This document shows positions 19,191 to 30,589 of a stretch of 64,000 nucleotides of DNA, piece after piece. Origin of the DNA: Cytobacillus firmus. GTDB lineage: Bacteria; Bacillota; Bacilli; Bacillales; Cytobacillaceae. Each line of letters begins with the position of its first letter. Position 1 is the stretch's first letter. The notes below the pieces were generated by a model. It did not search any database and was not told where the DNA came from. It was given only the letters and a program-made list of their open reading frames with translations. The position numbers and the translations under genes were made by a program. The stretch lies in the NCBI RefSeq assembly GCF_023715565.1, contig NZ_JAMBOJ010000003.1, positions 62,001 to 126,000 of the forward strand. Reading direction: 5' to 3'.

Positions 19191-19772
19191 TTACATATAG
19201 CTTTTTAATGCCGACCAGGCCTGCTCTTTCCCATAGCCTGTTTCAGAAGAAAACATAATGATTTGATCATTCGGATCGATATCCAATGTTTCTTTCGTTA
19301 TTTTCATATGCTTTTGCCACTTAGATTTCGGTATTTTATCCGCTTTAGTGGCAATCACCACACATGGAATTTCATAATGCTTTAAAAAGTTGTACATCAT
19401 GACATCGTCTCTTGAAGGGGGATGGCGCAAATCAACAATCAGCACAACTGCTTTCAACTGCTCTCTGTTTGTTAAATATGTTTCTATCATCTTTCCCCAA
19501 GCTTCACGTTCCTTTTTGGATACCTTTGCATACCCGTAGCCCGGAACATCAACAAAGTGGAGCATTTCGTTAATAAGGTAAAAATTCAGGGTTTGTGTCT
19601 TCCCCGGCTTAGAGGATATTCTGGCAAGTCCTCTTCGATTAAGCATTTTATTAATGAATGAAGATTTGCCGACGTTCGAACGGCCTGCCAGGGCAAATTC
19701 GGGCAAATGACTTTCAGGATATTGATCAGGCTTAACAGCACTGATGACTATTTCTGAGCTAGTTACTTTCAT
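19191..19772 (-). CDS. engB: Ribosome-biogenesis GTPase EngB (YsxC/YihA)
   Basis: Essential GTPase for 50S subunit assembly. The motifs are G1 [10 protein letters not shown]2 through the KPGKTQT switch, G3 DVPGYG and G4 TKADK. The 193-residue length is standard. Its ATG overlaps the lonA stop by 4 bases, so the two are translationally coupled. Confidence 0.97.
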   Translation of the reverse strand: MKVTSSEIVISAVKPDQYPESHLPEFALAGRSNVGKSSFINKMLNRRGLARISSKPGKTQTLNFYLINEMLHFVDVPGYGYAKVSKKEREAWGKMIETYLTNREQLKAVVLIVDLRHPPSRDDVMMYNFLKHYEIPCVVIATKADKIPKSKWQKHMKITKETLDIDPNDQIIMFSSETGYGKEQAWSALKSYM

Positions 19773-22096
19773 GCTTGTGCACCGCCATTCAGGGCATGTT
19801 TCAAAACTTCGTCCACATGTGATACCAAAACGAAATCAAGTTCTTCCCTGATGCTTTCAGGGATATCTTCTATGTCTTTTTCATTATCTTTAGGGAGAAT
19901 GATCTTTGTCAATCCTGCACGATGAGCGCTCAAAGATTTTTCTTTCAAGCCGCCAATAGGAAGCACCCGGCCTCTTAACGTAATTTCCCCTGTCATTCCC
20001 ACCTCTTTACGGATGGGTTTTCCTGAAAGAGCAGAAACCAGGGCAGTTGTAATTGTTATTCCGGCAGATGGGCCGTCTTTCGGGACTGCACCTTCAGGAA
20101 CATGAATATGAATGTCATGCTTTTCATGGAAATTCTCATCAATGCCAAGTTCTTTTGCTTTTGAACGAACATAACTGAATGCCGCTTGAGCAGACTCTTT
20201 CATCACATCCCCCAGCTTGCCTGTAAGAACGAGCTTTCCTTTTCCGGGAGAAAGGGAGACTTCAATTTGAAGGGTATCGCCGCCAACTGTTGTATAGGCA
20301 AGACCGGTGGCGACGCCAACCTGGTCTTCAAGCTCAGCCTGACCATAGCGGTATTTTGGCTTTCCAAGAAACTCTTCAGCATTTTTTGTGTTGACAATCA
20401 CTTTCTTCTTTTCCCCGGATACGATAATTTTAGCCGTTTTTCTGCAGATAGTAGCCAGCTGGCGTTCCAAACCGCGGACTCCGGCCTCACGAGTATAATA
20501 GCGGACTACCTTCTGAAGTCCATCCTCGCGAATCTGAAGCTGGGATTTTGATAGACCATGCTCTTTAATTTGCTTAGGCAGCAAGTGGTCTTTAGCTATG
20601 TGGATCTTCTCCTGCTCCGTATAGCCTGCAATCGTGATAATTTCCATTCTGTCCAGCAGCGGGCCAGGAATTGTGCCAAGATTATTGGCTGTGGCTATGA
20701 ACATGACCTTTGAAAGATCATAGGTTTCTTCAATGTAATGATCACTAAAATTATGGTTCTGCTCCGGGTCTAAAACTTCCAGCATCGCTGATGAAGGATC
20801 CCCGCGGAAATCAGAGGACATTTTGTCGATTTCATCAAGCAGGAATACAGGGTTAATCGTCCCTGCCTTTTTCATGCCCTGAATGATACGGCCAGGCATG
20901 GCACCAACATAAGTTCTTCTATGTCCGCGAATCTCAGACTCATCCCGGACTCCGCCAAGGGATACACGGACGAAATTGCGGTTCAGCGATGTTGCAATAG
21001 AACGCGCAAGACTTGTTTTACCGACACCTGGAGGCCCTGCCAGGCATAGGATTGGTCCTTTAAGGGAGTTCGTCAGCTTTTGCACTGCGAGGTATTCCAA
21101 AACCCGTTCTTTTACTTTTTCCAGGCCATAATGGTCTTCATTCAGGATTCTCTCGGCCCTCTGAATATCCAGGTCATCTTCTGTTGACTTCGACCAGGGC
21201 AATGTGACAAGCCACTCAATATAATTGCGGATAACCGCGCTTTCGGCTGAACTGGATGGAACTTTTTCATAGCGATCCAGTTCTTTTAATGCGGTAAGCT
21301 GCACATGCTCAGGCATGCCGGCGTTTTCAATCTTTTCGGTCAGCTCAGCGATTTCTCCTGTCTTGCCTTCCTTATCCCCAAGTTCTTTTTGGATTGCCTT
21401 CATCTGTTCACGCAGATAATATTCCTTCTGCGTGCGTTCCATTGATTTTTTCACACGCTGGCCAATCTTTTTCTCGAGGTTCAGAACTTCTTTTTCATTA
21501 TGGATGATTTCAATAACCTGATTCATGCGCTCTTTTACATCAATGGTTTCAAGTATTTCCTGTTTTTCCTTCAGCTTTAAAGGCAAGTGGGAAGAAATGA
21601 TATCTGCCATACGTCCCGGCTCTTCTATATCTGTTACAGAAGAATAAGTTTCAGCTGATATTTTCTTCGATACCTTTATGTATTGCTCAAAATATTCAAG
21701 CATTGTCCTCATCAATGCTTGATCTTCTACGTCCTTTTTCTCAGGATCCTCAAAAACCTTCACACTTACAGAATAATGTTCAGTTTCGTCCTGAAAATCA
21801 ATGATTTCCGCTCTCTTAAGCCCTTCAACAAGAACACGGATTGTACCGTTTGGAAGCTTGAGCATCTGCTTGACACGTGTGAGCGTGCCCATTCCATATA
21901 GATCATCTTCTGATGGTTCATCTATAGATATATCCTTTTGTGTTGTTAAGAAAATTAAATGGTCATCTACCATTGCTTTTTCCAGAGCCTGAACCGATTT
22001 ATCCCGGCCTACATCCAAATGCAAAACCATGGTCGGATAAACCAGCAAGCCCCGAAGCGGCAGGAGGGGGACGATGATTTCTTTCTTTTTCGCCAT
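19769..22096 (-). CDS. lonA: ATP-dependent protease LonA
   Basis: Cytoplasmic AAA+ serine protease that removes misfolded and regulatory proteins. An N-terminal substrate-binding domain and coiled coil precede the AAA+ module (Walker [10 protein letters not shown], Walker [10 protein letters not shown]). The protease domain has catalytic S677 in PKDGPSAGI and the partner lysine in the [13 protein letters not shown] segment. Length 775 matches B. subtilis LonA. It follows lonB with a 260-bp gap and is coupled to engB. Confidence 0.98.
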   Translation of the reverse strand: MAKKKEIIVPLLPLRGLLVYPTMVLHLDVGRDKSVQALEKAMVDDHLIFLTTQKDISIDEPSEDDLYGMGTLTRVKQMLKLPNGTIRVLVEGLKRAEIIDFQDETEHYSVSVKVFEDPEKKDVEDQALMRTMLEYFEQYIKVSKKISAETYSSVTDIEEPGRMADIISSHLPLKLKEKQEILETIDVKERMNQVIEIIHNEKEVLNLEKKIGQRVKKSMERTQKEYYLREQMKAIQKELGDKEGKTGEIAELTEKIENAGMPEHVQLTALKELDRYEKVPSSSAESAVIRNYIEWLVTLPWSKSTEDDLDIQRAERILNEDHYGLEKVKERVLEYLAVQKLTNSLKGPILCLAGPPGVGKTSLARSIATSLNRNFVRVSLGGVRDESEIRGHRRTYVGAMPGRIIQGMKKAGTINPVFLLDEIDKMSSDFRGDPSSAMLEVLDPEQNHNFSDHYIEETYDLSKVMFIATANNLGTIPGPLLDRMEIITIAGYTEQEKIHIAKDHLLPKQIKEHGLSKSQLQIREDGLQKVVRYYTREAGVRGLERQLATICRKTAKIIVSGEKKKVIVNTKNAEEFLGKPKYRYGQAELEDQVGVATGLAYTTVGGDTLQIEVSLSPGKGKLVLTGKLGDVMKESAQAAFSYVRSKAKELGIDENFHEKHDIHIHVPEGAVPKDGPSAGITITTALVSALSGKPIRKEVGMTGEITLRGRVLPIGGLKEKSLSAHRAGLTKIILPKDNEKDIEDIPESIREELDFVLVSHVDEVLKHALNGGAQA

Positions 22097-22257
22097 TCCA
22101 TTGCACCTCCAAAATGCATCTTTTTAACCCCATTATTGCTAATAATTTCTTTGTACAATTCTATCGCATTTAAATAGCAGTGTCTATTAAAGAGAAAAAG
22201 CTGTAATTCAATGATATTCATTTATAATTACACTTTATCCTTCTTTACGCAAATAAA

Positions 22258-22291
22258 ACTTCGGTTTGTAGCCTAAACTGCAAACCGAAGT
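22258..22291 (-). terminator. Hairpin in the lonB-lonA gap
   Basis: ACTTCGGTTTG and CAAACCGAAGT form an 11-bp stem, followed on the minus strand by TTTATTTG. It probably terminates lonB transcription and separates it from lonA. Confidence 0.7.
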
Positions 22292-22357
22292 TTCTGACCG
22301 CGATTAGCGGAGGCGTTTATACAGCGGGCTTTCAGCAACTGCAGACCGGGCCACACA

Positions 22358-24025
22358 TTATATGCTTTCTTTTTTCTTTAATTCAATTGAAGCAGTTACA
22401 GCCTGCTCTTTGAGATACTCTTTGTGAAGGGATGCCTCAAATACCTCATTCAAATGAGATACCGGAATGATCTTAATTCCTGTTATCTCCTTTAAGATGG
22501 ATTGCATATTTTCTTTTGGGATGATTACTGTCTTTGCTCCCGCTTTCTTGGCTGCCTTCACCTTTGGATAAACGCCACCTATTGGCTTGACATACCCATG
22601 AATGCTGATTTCCCCGGTCATGGCAACTGTATTGTCAACTGGCCTTTTATAAATGGCAGAATAAATACCTGTCGCCATGGCAATGCCTGCAGAAGGTCCG
22701 TCAATTGGAACTCCGCCAGGGAAGTTGACATGAATATCATATTCGTCGGCCGGAACGCCCATCGATCTCAGAACGGTAATAACATTTTCAATTGAACCCC
22801 TGGCCATACTTTTTCTCCGTATTGACTTTCCTTGACCGCCAATGCTTTCTTCTTCCACTATGCCTGTAATATTAATGCTGCCCTTTTCTTTTGCCGGAAT
22901 CACAGTAACTTCAATATCAAGCAACGCGCCTGTGTTCGGCCCATATACCGCCAGACCGTTGACAAGACCTACAGCAGAATGGGAATTGATTTTTCTCTCC
23001 ATTCTCGGTGAAAGCTGACTCGATTGGACAACCCACTCAATATCTTCATCTTTTATGTAATCACGGTCCTCAGTGATTGCCAAACCCGCAGAGATTTGAA
23101 TCATATTTACCGCTTCCCGTCCATTTCTTGCATAATTAGCAAGAATGCCAAGGCCTTTTTCACTAACAGCGACATTGACCTTTGCAGCAGCCTTTCCAGC
23201 TACAGCTATGATCTCTTCTTCAGCTAATTCCCTGAAAAATACTTCCATGCATCTGGAGCGAATGGCTGGCGGAATTTCATTAGGAGTTCTGGTAGTTGCA
23301 CCGATCAGGCGGAAGTCCGCAGGCAGGCCATTTTTAAAAATATCATGAATATGGGTTGGAATTTGAGTGTTTTCTTCATTATAATAAGCGCTTTCCAGAA
23401 AGACTTTCCGGTCTTCAAGCACCTTCAGGAGCTTGTTCATCTGAATAGGGTGAAGCTCGCCGATTTCATCAATAAAAAGCACACCGCCATGTGCATTTGT
23501 CACAGCACCCTGTTTAGGCTGCGGAATTCCCGCCTGTCCCATCGCCCCTGCCCCCTGATAGATAGGATCATGAACAGAACCTATCAGGGGATCCGCAATA
23601 CCTCTTTCATCAAATCTCGCAGTAGTGGCATCCAGTTCGATAAAAACAGAAGCTGCCTTAAAGGGTGATTTTGCATTTTTCTTGGCTTCTTCCAGAACCA
23701 ATCTGGCCGCAGCCGTTTTTCCCACACCCGGTGGACCATAAATAATAACATGCTGAGGATTGGGGCCGCACAATGCTGCTTTTAGAGATTTAATTCCATC
23801 TTCCTGCCCTACAATGTCAGCAAAACTGGAAGGACGAACTTTTTCTGATAAAGGTTCAGTTAATGAAATGGAACGCATCTTTTTTAATACATCCATTTCC
23901 TTCCTTGATTCACGGTCGATAGAAACTTTCTGTGTACGCTGGCTCCTAAGCAAATTCCAAAAATATAGCCCAATGACAATTCCAAAAAACAATTGGATAA
24001 ATAAAGCGATCCCCGTCCAACTCAT
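22358..24025 (-). CDS. lonB: Membrane-anchored, sporulation-associated protease LonB
   Basis: 555-residue Lon-family protease with an N-terminal membrane helix (IALFIQLFFGIVIGLYFWNL). The AAA+ domain follows, with Walker [15 protein letters not shown] and Walker B VLFIDEIGEL. A C-terminal Lon protease domain has S445 in PIDGPSAGI. It lacks the long LonA substrate-binding domain. In B. subtilis LonB is made in the forespore under sigma-F; a matching promoter is visible upstream. It lies between clpX and lonA, as in B. subtilis. Confidence 0.96.
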   Translation of the reverse strand: MSWTGIALFIQLFFGIVIGLYFWNLLRSQRTQKVSIDRESRKEMDVLKKMRSISLTEPLSEKVRPSSFADIVGQEDGIKSLKAALCGPNPQHVIIYGPPGVGKTAAARLVLEEAKKNAKSPFKAASVFIELDATTARFDERGIADPLIGSVHDPIYQGAGAMGQAGIPQPKQGAVTNAHGGVLFIDEIGELHPIQMNKLLKVLEDRKVFLESAYYNEENTQIPTHIHDIFKNGLPADFRLIGATTRTPNEIPPAIRSRCMEVFFRELAEEEIIAVAGKAAAKVNVAVSEKGLGILANYARNGREAVNMIQISAGLAITEDRDYIKDEDIEWVVQSSQLSPRMERKINSHSAVGLVNGLAVYGPNTGALLDIEVTVIPAKEKGSINITGIVEEESIGGQGKSIRRKSMARGSIENVITVLRSMGVPADEYDIHVNFPGGVPIDGPSAGIAMATGIYSAIYKRPVDNTVAMTGEISIHGYVKPIGGVYPKVKAAKKAGAKTVIIPKENMQSILKEITGIKIIPVSHLNEVFEASLHKEYLKEQAVTASIELKKKESI

Positions 24026-24064
24026 TGTGTTCCCTCCTGCATTATTGTTCTCGTTAATAATGCT

Positions 24065-24093
24065 AGTATCTCCCTGACTGAGTTGGAATAAAC
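24065..24093 (-). promoter_or_regulatory. Sigma-F/G-type promoter of lonB
   Basis: On the minus strand GTTTA (24089-24093), a 15-nt spacer and GGAGATACT (24065-24073) match the sigma-F/G pattern (GYATA, N15, GGNNANANT), with one mismatch in the -35. It lies 40 nt before the lonB ATG. Confidence 0.6.
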
Positions 24094-24140
24094 AAGGAAT
24101 TCATTTAAAAGTAAGGTAAGAAAAAGGACCAGAAAGGTGC

Positions 24141-24182
24141 AAAAAAATGGCCATGCCCCGCCAGGGACTGGCCATTTTTTTT
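24141..24182 (-). terminator. Terminator of clpX
   Basis: AAAAATGGCCA and TGGCCATTTTTT flank a GC-rich loop immediately after the clpX stop. On the minus strand the hairpin ends in a T-run. Confidence 0.92.
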
Positions 24183-24184
24183 AA

Positions 24185-25450
24185 TTACGCTGAAGTCTTG
24201 CGCTCTTCTTCTACGACTGTACCGTCCTCCAAAACAAGTTTGGGAGAACCGTTATCGATAACCGTTTCTTTCGTAATAATGCATTTTTTAATATCTTCGC
24301 GCGAAGGAAGATCAAACATTACATCCAGCATAATGCCTTCAATAATGGAGCGCAGTCCCCGGGCACCTGTTTTTCTTTCGATTGCTTTTTTAGCAATTTC
24401 CTCAAGTGCGCCTTCTTCGAACTCAAGCTCAACATCATCTAATTCAAGCATTTTCTGGTATTGTTTCACAAGTGCATTTTTAGGTTTAGTTAAAATCTCA
24501 ATTAAAGCCGCTTCATCAAGCTGTGAAAGGCTTGCAATAACTGGAAGACGTCCAATAAATTCAGGAATTAATCCGAATTTCAGCAGGTCTTCAGGAAGCA
24601 CTTTTGCAAGAAGATCCTTTGGCTCGATTTCTTTTTGATTCTGGTCGGAACCAAAGCCAATTACTTTTTGGCCTAAACGGCGTTTAATAATTTGCTCAAT
24701 GCCATCGAAGGCTCCTCCGCAAATAAAAAGGATATTGGTCGTGTCAATCTGGATAAATTCCTGATGAGGATGCTTGCGACCGCCTTGTGGAGGTACGCTT
24801 GCAACTGTTCCTTCAAGAATTTTCAGCAGCGCCTGCTGCACACCTTCACCTGATACATCTCGAGTGATGGATGGATTTTCCGACTTACGTGCAACTTTAT
24901 CAATCTCATCAATATAGATGATTCCTTTTTCGGCCTTTTCCACATCATAATCTGCTGCCTGAATAAGCTTTAGAAGGATATTTTCAACATCTTCCCCGAC
25001 GTATCCGGCTTCAGTTAAAGATGTCGCATCTGCAATGGCAAATGGAACATTAAGAATACGCGCTAATGTCTGAGCCAGCAAGGTTTTACCGCTTCCAGTC
25101 GGCCCGATCATGGCAATATTACTTTTAGATAGTTCAACTTCATCAATTTTGCTGTTGGAATTGATGCGTTTATAGTGATTATATACTGCAACGGACAGCG
25201 ATTTCTTCGCCTGCTCCTGGCCAATTACATATTCATCCAGAATATCGCGGATTTCAGCCGGTTTTGGAACATCTTTGAACTCCACTTCTTCTTCTGTTCC
25301 CAGTTCTTCTTCCACAATTTCAGTGCAAAGCTCAATGCATTCATCGCATATATATACTCCAGGCCCAGCAACAAGTTTGCGGACCTGATCCTGTGTCTTT
25401 CCACAGAAAGAACACTTCAATTGCCCTTTTTCATCATTAAATTTAAACAA
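24185..25450 (-). CDS. clpX: ATP-dependent Clp protease, ATPase subunit ClpX
   Basis: AAA+ unfoldase that feeds substrates to ClpP. The N-terminal zinc-binding domain has C13, C16, C35 and C38. Walker A is [13 protein letters not shown], and the ClpP-binding IGF loop is present ([10 protein letters not shown]). I place the start at TTG (25448-25450), which gives [18 protein letters not shown] as in B. subtilis ClpX and 421 residues. AAGGGGTG is just upstream. The longer ATG at 25510 adds an unrelated 20-residue leader spanning the ribosome site. Confidence 0.97.
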   Translation of the reverse strand: MFKFNDEKGQLKCSFCGKTQDQVRKLVAGPGVYICDECIELCTEIVEEELGTEEEVEFKDVPKPAEIRDILDEYVIGQEQAKKSLSVAVYNHYKRINSNSKIDEVELSKSNIAMIGPTGSGKTLLAQTLARILNVPFAIADATSLTEAGYVGEDVENILLKLIQAADYDVEKAEKGIIYIDEIDKVARKSENPSITRDVSGEGVQQALLKILEGTVASVPPQGGRKHPHQEFIQIDTTNILFICGGAFDGIEQIIKRRLGQKVIGFGSDQNQKEIEPKDLLAKVLPEDLLKFGLIPEFIGRLPVIASLSQLDEAALIEILTKPKNALVKQYQKMLELDDVELEFEEGALEEIAKKAIERKTGARGLRSIIEGIMLDVMFDLPSREDIKKCIITKETVIDNGSPKLVLEDGTVVEEERKTSA

Positions 25451-25921
25451 ATCCTTCACCCCTTGAAAAAACTTCAAAACGATATATAAAGCTTGCGAAA
25501 TCACATGCAATTAGTTCTTTATTCAGCCATAGAAAGGTTAGTAGTTAGAGCGGACGATGTGCCATTGCAGTTGCAGACAGGCCTCTTTAATCACTCACTC
25601 TTTTGAAAAAATCAAAACCTTCAGCAGTTATGTATTGCATTGTAACACATTTTCACAGTGGACAGGAAATGATAACTCTTAAAACATTTCAATTATGTAT
25701 GCATGCATGTGATGGGATTTCACAAAGATAAACCAGGCTGAATTTTATATGTACTTTCATAAGCTTAACCAAAAATGGCTAAATTAAGTCGGCCCTCTGG
25801 ACCGATAATTAAATTATCTATTTATATGTATTTGTATTCCTGTCCATGTGCAATATGCTGTAAAACTTTTCACCAGACAAAAGGTACAAGGGAGGTTTTC
25901 ATTATGTATAGTCTTGATGGT
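25451..25921. other. clpX-tig intergenic region
   Basis: About 470 bases with no gene I can support firmly. A possible -10 (TACAAT, 25639-25644, minus strand) could belong to clpX, but no clear -35 accompanies it. On the plus strand AAGGGAGG is followed 8 nt later by an ATG (25904) opening a 39-codon frame that runs through the tig terminator and into the tig 3' end. That arrangement makes it a doubtful gene. Confidence 0.4.
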
Positions 25922-25957
25922 ATAAAACAAGGCACGATAAACTCGCGCCTTGTTTAT
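25922..25957 (-). terminator. Terminator of tig
   Basis: AAACAAGGC (25925-25933) and GCCTTGTTT (25947-25955) form a stem shortly after the tig stop codon, followed on the minus strand by TTTTATA. Confidence 0.8.
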
Positions 25958-25968
25958 TACTACTTTTA

Positions 25969-27255
25969 TTATGCAACAGTCTTGCTATTTTCCACAAGGA
26001 AATCTACTGCTTTTTTAATTTGAAGATCTGTTTTTAGACCTTCAAGGCTTCCAAGAGCTTGTGTGATCTGGTCAGCAGACATGTTGTACATTTCTGTCAT
26101 TTTGTTCAGTTCTTCTGAAACTTCTTCATCGCTTACTTCGATGTTTTCAGCTTTTGCGATTGCTTCAAGAGTCAGGTTAACGCGAACGCGCTTTTCAGCT
26201 TCCTCTTTCATTTGCTCGCGTAATGCCGCTTCATCCTGTCCGGAGAACTGGAAGTATAGCTCAAGGTTCATGCCTTGCATTTGAAGACGCTGTTCGAACT
26301 CCTGCATCATGCGGTTAACTTCAGTATCAACCATTGCAGCCGGGATTTCCATTTCTGCATTAGCAGCTGCCGCTTCAACAACAGTGTCGCGGACATGGTG
26401 CTCAGCTTCATGCTTCTTGCTTTCCTCTAAGCGAGTTTTAATTTTTTCTTTTAATGCATCCAAAGTTTCAACTTCTTCGTCTGCATCTTTAGCAAACTCA
26501 TCATCCAGCTCAGGAAGCTGTTTTGTTTTGATTTCATGTACAGTTACTTTGAAAGTTGCAGGCTTACCAGCTAGCTCAGCTGCATGGTATTCCTCTGGGA
26601 AAGAAACTTCAACATCCTTAGATTCTCCAGCAGCAGTACCAATCAGCTGCTCTTCAAATCCAGGGATGAATTGTCCTGAACCAAGTTCTAAAGAGTAGTT
26701 CTCAGCTTTTCCGCCTTCGAAAGCTTCACCATCAACGAATCCTTCAAAGTCCATAACAACTGTATCGCCGTTCTCAGCTTTGCCTTCTTCTTTAACAGCC
26801 AGCTCAGCTTGTCTTTCCTGAAGGGAAGTTAACTCATTGTTAACATCATCTTCTGTAACGCTTGTTTCAAGCGGTTTAACTTCAAGGCCTTTGTATTCGC
26901 CAAGCTTCACTTCAGGCTTAACAGTTACTGTAGCTTTAAAGATAAGGCTTTTGCCTTTTTCGATTTGCTCTACATCGATTTCAGGGCGATCAACAGGCTC
27001 AATGCCAGTTTCATCAATTGCATTAGCATATGCTTCCGGAAGAAGATAATCAACTGCATCTTGGTATAAAGACTCAACTCCGAAACGCTTTTCAAACATT
27101 CCTCGAGGCATTTTCCCTTTACGGAATCCAGGTACATTTACCTGCTTAACTACTTTTTTGAATGCAGCGTCCAAACCTTCGGTTACTTTCTCTGCATCTA
27201 CTTCAATTGTAAGAACCCCGCGGTTCCCTTCTAACTTTTCAAATTTAGCAGACAT
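25969..27255 (-). CDS. tig: Trigger factor
   Basis: Ribosome-bound chaperone and prolyl isomerase acting on nascent chains. An N-terminal ribosome-binding domain contains the signature [10 protein letters not shown] central FKBP-type PPIase domain (about residues 150-245) and a helical C-terminal arm region follow. I start at ATG 27255 ([13 protein letters not shown]), because GGAGGG lies about 10 nt upstream; the longest frame starts at a TTG inside that site. Length is 428. Confidence 0.97.
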   Translation of the reverse strand: MSAKFEKLEGNRGVLTIEVDAEKVTEGLDAAFKKVVKQVNVPGFRKGKMPRGMFEKRFGVESLYQDAVDYLLPEAYANAIDETGIEPVDRPEIDVEQIEKGKSLIFKATVTVKPEVKLGEYKGLEVKPLETSVTEDDVNNELTSLQERQAELAVKEEGKAENGDTVVMDFEGFVDGEAFEGGKAENYSLELGSGQFIPGFEEQLIGTAAGESKDVEVSFPEEYHAAELAGKPATFKVTVHEIKTKQLPELDDEFAKDADEEVETLDALKEKIKTRLEESKKHEAEHHVRDTVVEAAAANAEMEIPAAMVDTEVNRMMQEFEQRLQMQGMNLELYFQFSGQDEAALREQMKEEAEKRVRVNLTLEAIAKAENIEVSDEEVSEELNKMTEMYNMSADQITQALGSLEGLKTDLQIKKAVDFLVENSKTVA

Positions 27256-27379
27256 ACAATCATTTCCCTCCAAAAATCTATTATCATTTCATTCATGACA
27301 GAATGTTATGAATATCTCTTGTTTTTTCAAGCCATATCCATTTAAAAAAATGTATATATACACATAATACAACCATTAT

Positions 27380-27407
27380 ATTATAACATACACTCCCTGT
27401 CTTTCAA
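27380..27407 (-). promoter_or_regulatory. Sigma-A promoter of tig
   Basis: TTGAAA (27402-27407), a 16-nt spacer and TATAAT (27380-27385) lie 10 bp beyond the ysoA stop. A second overlapping TATAAT is at 27375-27380. Transcription would start about 115 nt before tig. Confidence 0.7.
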
Positions 27408-27416
27408 CATTGAAGG

Positions 27417-28445
27417 CTAAATATTGGGATAAGAAATTTCTTCTATCTTTCTTATAAAGGCAAGAGCCTCTTCTATTTCCTCTTCAGGAGCATCATAAAT
27501 ATCACCCAGCATGCTTATCGAATTGTTTAAGCCATGATACTCATTTGAAAGCATATGGTATGCCGCAGCCCAGGACGCAGCATTCTCCGGCGGGACTTCA
27601 TACGGATAAAGCAGGAAGAAGTGTCTTTCTGCAATGCTCTTTGTATTTTCAAATAGTACCGGATCTTCCTGTTCGAGCTCATTCTCCAGTTTATTGACTA
27701 TCTTTAACAGCATGGGCTGCTGATGAACAGGTGGCAGTTCAGCAGGATTTACCAGCAGGCTCTTATCGAACTTCCGAATCGTTACATCTTTTTCATACCC
27801 GTGCTCAGAAAGTACATTTAACAGCATCGTTTTAAAAAAAGGATTCCCATCCTCCGCTTGCAAATAGGCTTTAATATCTTCGAGATAAGGCTTGATGTTA
27901 TGTTCTGCCAGCTGTGCAGCAATCTTCATTTGTTCATGCTGATCCTGGTAGGAAAACAGGTTGAGTTTCTTTCTGTTAAATTCCTCCAGATCGGGTGCTT
28001 CGATCTCAGTTTCAGAAGGTGAAGCAGCCATTTTTCTGCTGAACTCAAGCATTCTGCCAAAATGCTCAAATTTCTCCTTCGGGATCTCCCTTTCTTCAAG
28101 CAAAACCTCGATCGTTGCTGCAATCTCCCTGTATTGGTGCAGCTGCACAAGGATCATTAAATAAAGATCCATTACTTGTATGTAATCCCCTATGCCTGTC
28201 TGGAGCATTTTATTGGCCAGTTCTTTTGCCTTTTCCAAAGCTCCGGCTTCATAATATGCCAAAACGAGCCCAATATGAACATCCGTATTCTCAGGCTCCA
28301 TATCCAGAGCTTCTTCAAAGAACCGGATTGATTCTTTATACCTTTTCTGCTGAAAGGACTCAAGACCCTTTTCCAGCAGCCGTTTCTCAAGGCCGGGAAA
28401 TAGAATGATTTTATTTTTTTGTTTTTTCTGTTCCCGCTTTCCCAT
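27417..28445 (-). CDS. ysoA: TPR-repeat protein YsoA
   Basis: 342-residue soluble protein. TPR helices are visible near residues 24-130 (ALDMEPENTDVHIGLVLAYY and neighbours), and the rest is helical. It matches the length and position of B. subtilis YsoA, between leuD and tig. The molecular function is unknown; TPRs suggest protein-protein contacts. Confidence 0.88.
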   Translation of the reverse strand: MGKREQKKQKNKIILFPGLEKRLLEKGLESFQQKRYKESIRFFEEALDMEPENTDVHIGLVLAYYEAGALEKAKELANKMLQTGIGDYIQVMDLYLMILVQLHQYREIAATIEVLLEEREIPKEKFEHFGRMLEFSRKMAASPSETEIEAPDLEEFNRKKLNLFSYQDQHEQMKIAAQLAEHNIKPYLEDIKAYLQAEDGNPFFKTMLLNVLSEHGYEKDVTIRKFDKSLLVNPAELPPVHQQPMLLKIVNKLENELEQEDPVLFENTKSIAERHFFLLYPYEVPPENAASWAAAYHMLSNEYHGLNNSISMLGDIYDAPEEEIEEALAFIRKIEEISYPNI

Positions 28446-28500
28446 GCTAATACCGCCTCAACTATTATTTTTGAAGTTAGTGTAGCATGAAATAGCTCAA

Positions 28501-28537
28501 AAACAAAAAGATTCATGGTTTAATGCCATGAATCTTT
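28501..28537 (-). terminator. Terminator of the ilv-leu operon
   Basis: AAAGATTCATGG (28507-28518) and CCATGAATCTTT (28526-28537) form a perfect 12-bp stem just after leuD, followed by TTTTTGTTTTTG on the minus strand. Confidence 0.92.
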
Positions 28538-28546
28538 CATATGTGC

Positions 28547-29140
28547 CTACTGCACCGCAAACCGTTTTTCTTCGAAACTTAATATGCTGCTTTCCAATTG
28601 AAGAGTAATTTCAATTTCATCCCAGCCGTTTATCAGCATTTTTTTCCAGTATTCATTAATTGTGAATGATGCTGAAAAATTATATTCATCTTCAACTATT
28701 CCATTCTGCAAATCAACCTTCAAATCATACGGCGGTTTTTGGGCTCGTTCGAGCAAATATTCGACTGTTTCTGCCGGCAGAGTGATTGGCAGCAGTCCAT
28801 TTTTCAAGCAATTTTGATGGAAGATGTCAGCAAACGAAGGTGCAATAATTACTTTGAAGCCATAATCCCCTAAAGCCCATGGCGCATGCTCCCGGGAAGA
28901 TCCGCAGCCGAAATTTTCATTTGCGATAAGGATGGAAGCACCCTGATTTTCCATCTTATTCAGCTCAAACGCCGGGTTAGGCAGCCCTTCTTTCGTATAT
29001 CTCCAGTCATAAAAAAGATATTTTCCAAATCCTGTTTTCTCAATTCTTTTTAGAAATTGCTTGGGAATTATCTGATCCGTATCCACATTGGCTCTATCCA
29101 TTGCAGCTGCTTTTCCCTGAAGTGTTTTGAATCCGCTCAT
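28547..29140 (-). CDS. leuD: 3-isopropylmalate dehydratase small subunit
   Basis: Small (swivelling) subunit of the leucine-pathway isomerase, working with LeuC. The family motifs DTDQIIPKQFL and NFGCGSSREHAPWAL are intact. Length is 197. It is the last gene of ilvBNC-leuABCD, 16 bp after leuC. Confidence 0.98.
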   Translation of the reverse strand: MSGFKTLQGKAAAMDRANVDTDQIIPKQFLKRIEKTGFGKYLFYDWRYTKEGLPNPAFELNKMENQGASILIANENFGCGSSREHAPWALGDYGFKVIIAPSFADIFHQNCLKNGLLPITLPAETVEYLLERAQKPPYDLKVDLQNGIVEDEYNFSASFTINEYWKKMLINGWDEIEITLQLESSILSFEEKRFAVQ

Positions 29141-29156
29141 TTATTTCTCCTTCTTC

Positions 29157-30572
29157 TTAATGGACAGTCTCTGCACTTAGCAAAGCACCTACGTCCACAA
29201 AATGTCCGTATATAGCTGCCGCTGCCGCCATTAAAGGGCTGACAAGGTGCGTCCTGGCGCCTGACCCCTGTCTTCCTTCAAAATTACGGTTTGATGTCGA
29301 CGCACAATGCTCGCCGTTTGGCACAATATCATTATTCATGCTCAAACACATGCTGCAGCCTGATTCCCTCCATTCAAACCCAGCCTGCTTAAAGATAAGG
29401 TCCAGCCCATCTGCCTCTGCCTGCTTCTTGACCTGCTGCGAGCCTGGTACAACAAGTGCGCGGACATTGGGGTGAACCTTTTTCCCTCTAATGACTTCAG
29501 CTGCAAGTTTCAGGTCTTCCAGACGGGAATTCGTGCAAGACCCGATAAAAACGTGCTGAATTTGAATGTCTTCAATTTTTTGCCCTTCCTGCAGTCCCAT
29601 ATACTCTAAAGCTCTTGATAATGATTTTTGTTCAAGGTCGTTTTTGCATTCCTCAAGTTTTGGAATTTGTTCATTCACCTTAGAAGTCATTGATGGATTT
29701 GTGCCCCAGCTGACCATAGGAGCAATATCTGCAGCATCAATTTGAATGGTTTTATCGTATTGCGCATCATGATCAGATACAAGCTCTCTCCAATTCCCGA
29801 CTGCATTCGCAAATCCGTCTCCTTTTGGCGCATACTTTCTTCCTTGAAGATACTCAAACGTTTTTTCATCAGGACTCACAAGCCCTGCTTTTGCGCCTCC
29901 TTCAATGGACATATTGCAAATCGTCATTCTTTCTTCCATTGACATTTTTGCAATTGTATCGCCGCAATATTCAATAATATGGCCTGTGCCAAAACCAATT
30001 CCATTTTTAGCAATAATATAAAGGATGACATCTTTAGCAGTGACACCTTTTTTCAGCTCGCCGTTTATCTCAAGTTTTAATGTTTTAGGCTTGCTCTGCC
30101 ATAACGTCTGAGTTGCCAGGACATGCTCAACTTCACTTGTGCCGATGCCAAAGGCTATTGATCCAAAAGCTCCATGGGTGGATGTATGGCTGTCCCCGCA
30201 AACAATTGTCATGCCTGGCTGAGTAAGCCCCAGCTCCGGCCCAATCACATGAACAATCCCCTGTTCAGGACTATCCAGCCCAGCAAGAGGGATGCCAAAT
30301 TCCAGACAGTTTTTTTCCAAAGTGGTCATTTGGTTTAATGCAACAGGATCATTGATGACTTTTCGGTTATCAGTAGGAACATTATGATCAACTGTAGCAA
30401 ACGTTTTATCCGGCCTTCTCACTTTCCTGCTTTTCATTCTTAAACCGGAAAATGCCTGAGGGGAAGTAACTTCATGTACTAAGTGGAGGTCTATGTACAT
30501 CAAATCCGGCTTTCCTTCTTCCCTGTGGACTACATGCTTTTCCCAAATCTTATCTATTATTGATTTTCCCAT
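29157..30572 (-). CDS. leuC: 3-isopropylmalate dehydratase large subunit
   Basis: Aconitase-family subunit with a [4Fe-4S] cluster that isomerises 2- to 3-isopropylmalate. The cluster cysteines are in FIGSCTNSR and in [11 protein letters not shown]. The substrate segment [12 protein letters not shown] is present. The 471-residue length is normal. Confidence 0.98.
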   Translation of the reverse strand: MGKSIIDKIWEKHVVHREEGKPDLMYIDLHLVHEVTSPQAFSGLRMKSRKVRRPDKTFATVDHNVPTDNRKVINDPVALNQMTTLEKNCLEFGIPLAGLDSPEQGIVHVIGPELGLTQPGMTIVCGDSHTSTHGAFGSIAFGIGTSEVEHVLATQTLWQSKPKTLKLEINGELKKGVTAKDVILYIIAKNGIGFGTGHIIEYCGDTIAKMSMEERMTICNMSIEGGAKAGLVSPDEKTFEYLQGRKYAPKGDGFANAVGNWRELVSDHDAQYDKTIQIDAADIAPMVSWGTNPSMTSKVNEQIPKLEECKNDLEQKSLSRALEYMGLQEGQKIEDIQIQHVFIGSCTNSRLEDLKLAAEVIRGKKVHPNVRALVVPGSQQVKKQAEADGLDLIFKQAGFEWRESGCSMCLSMNNDIVPNGEHCASTSNRNFEGRQGSGARTHLVSPLMAAAAAIYGHFVDVGALLSAETVH

Positions 30573-30589
30573 TCTGTTCCACTCCTTTT

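Noticed and set aside
22300-22345. Possible related repeats at 22300-22345 and 25545-25590 (both with GCAACTGCAGAC or GCAGTTGCAGAC and a GGCC tail)
   Set aside because: The similarity is short and the rest does not align by eye, so I cannot separate it from chance.
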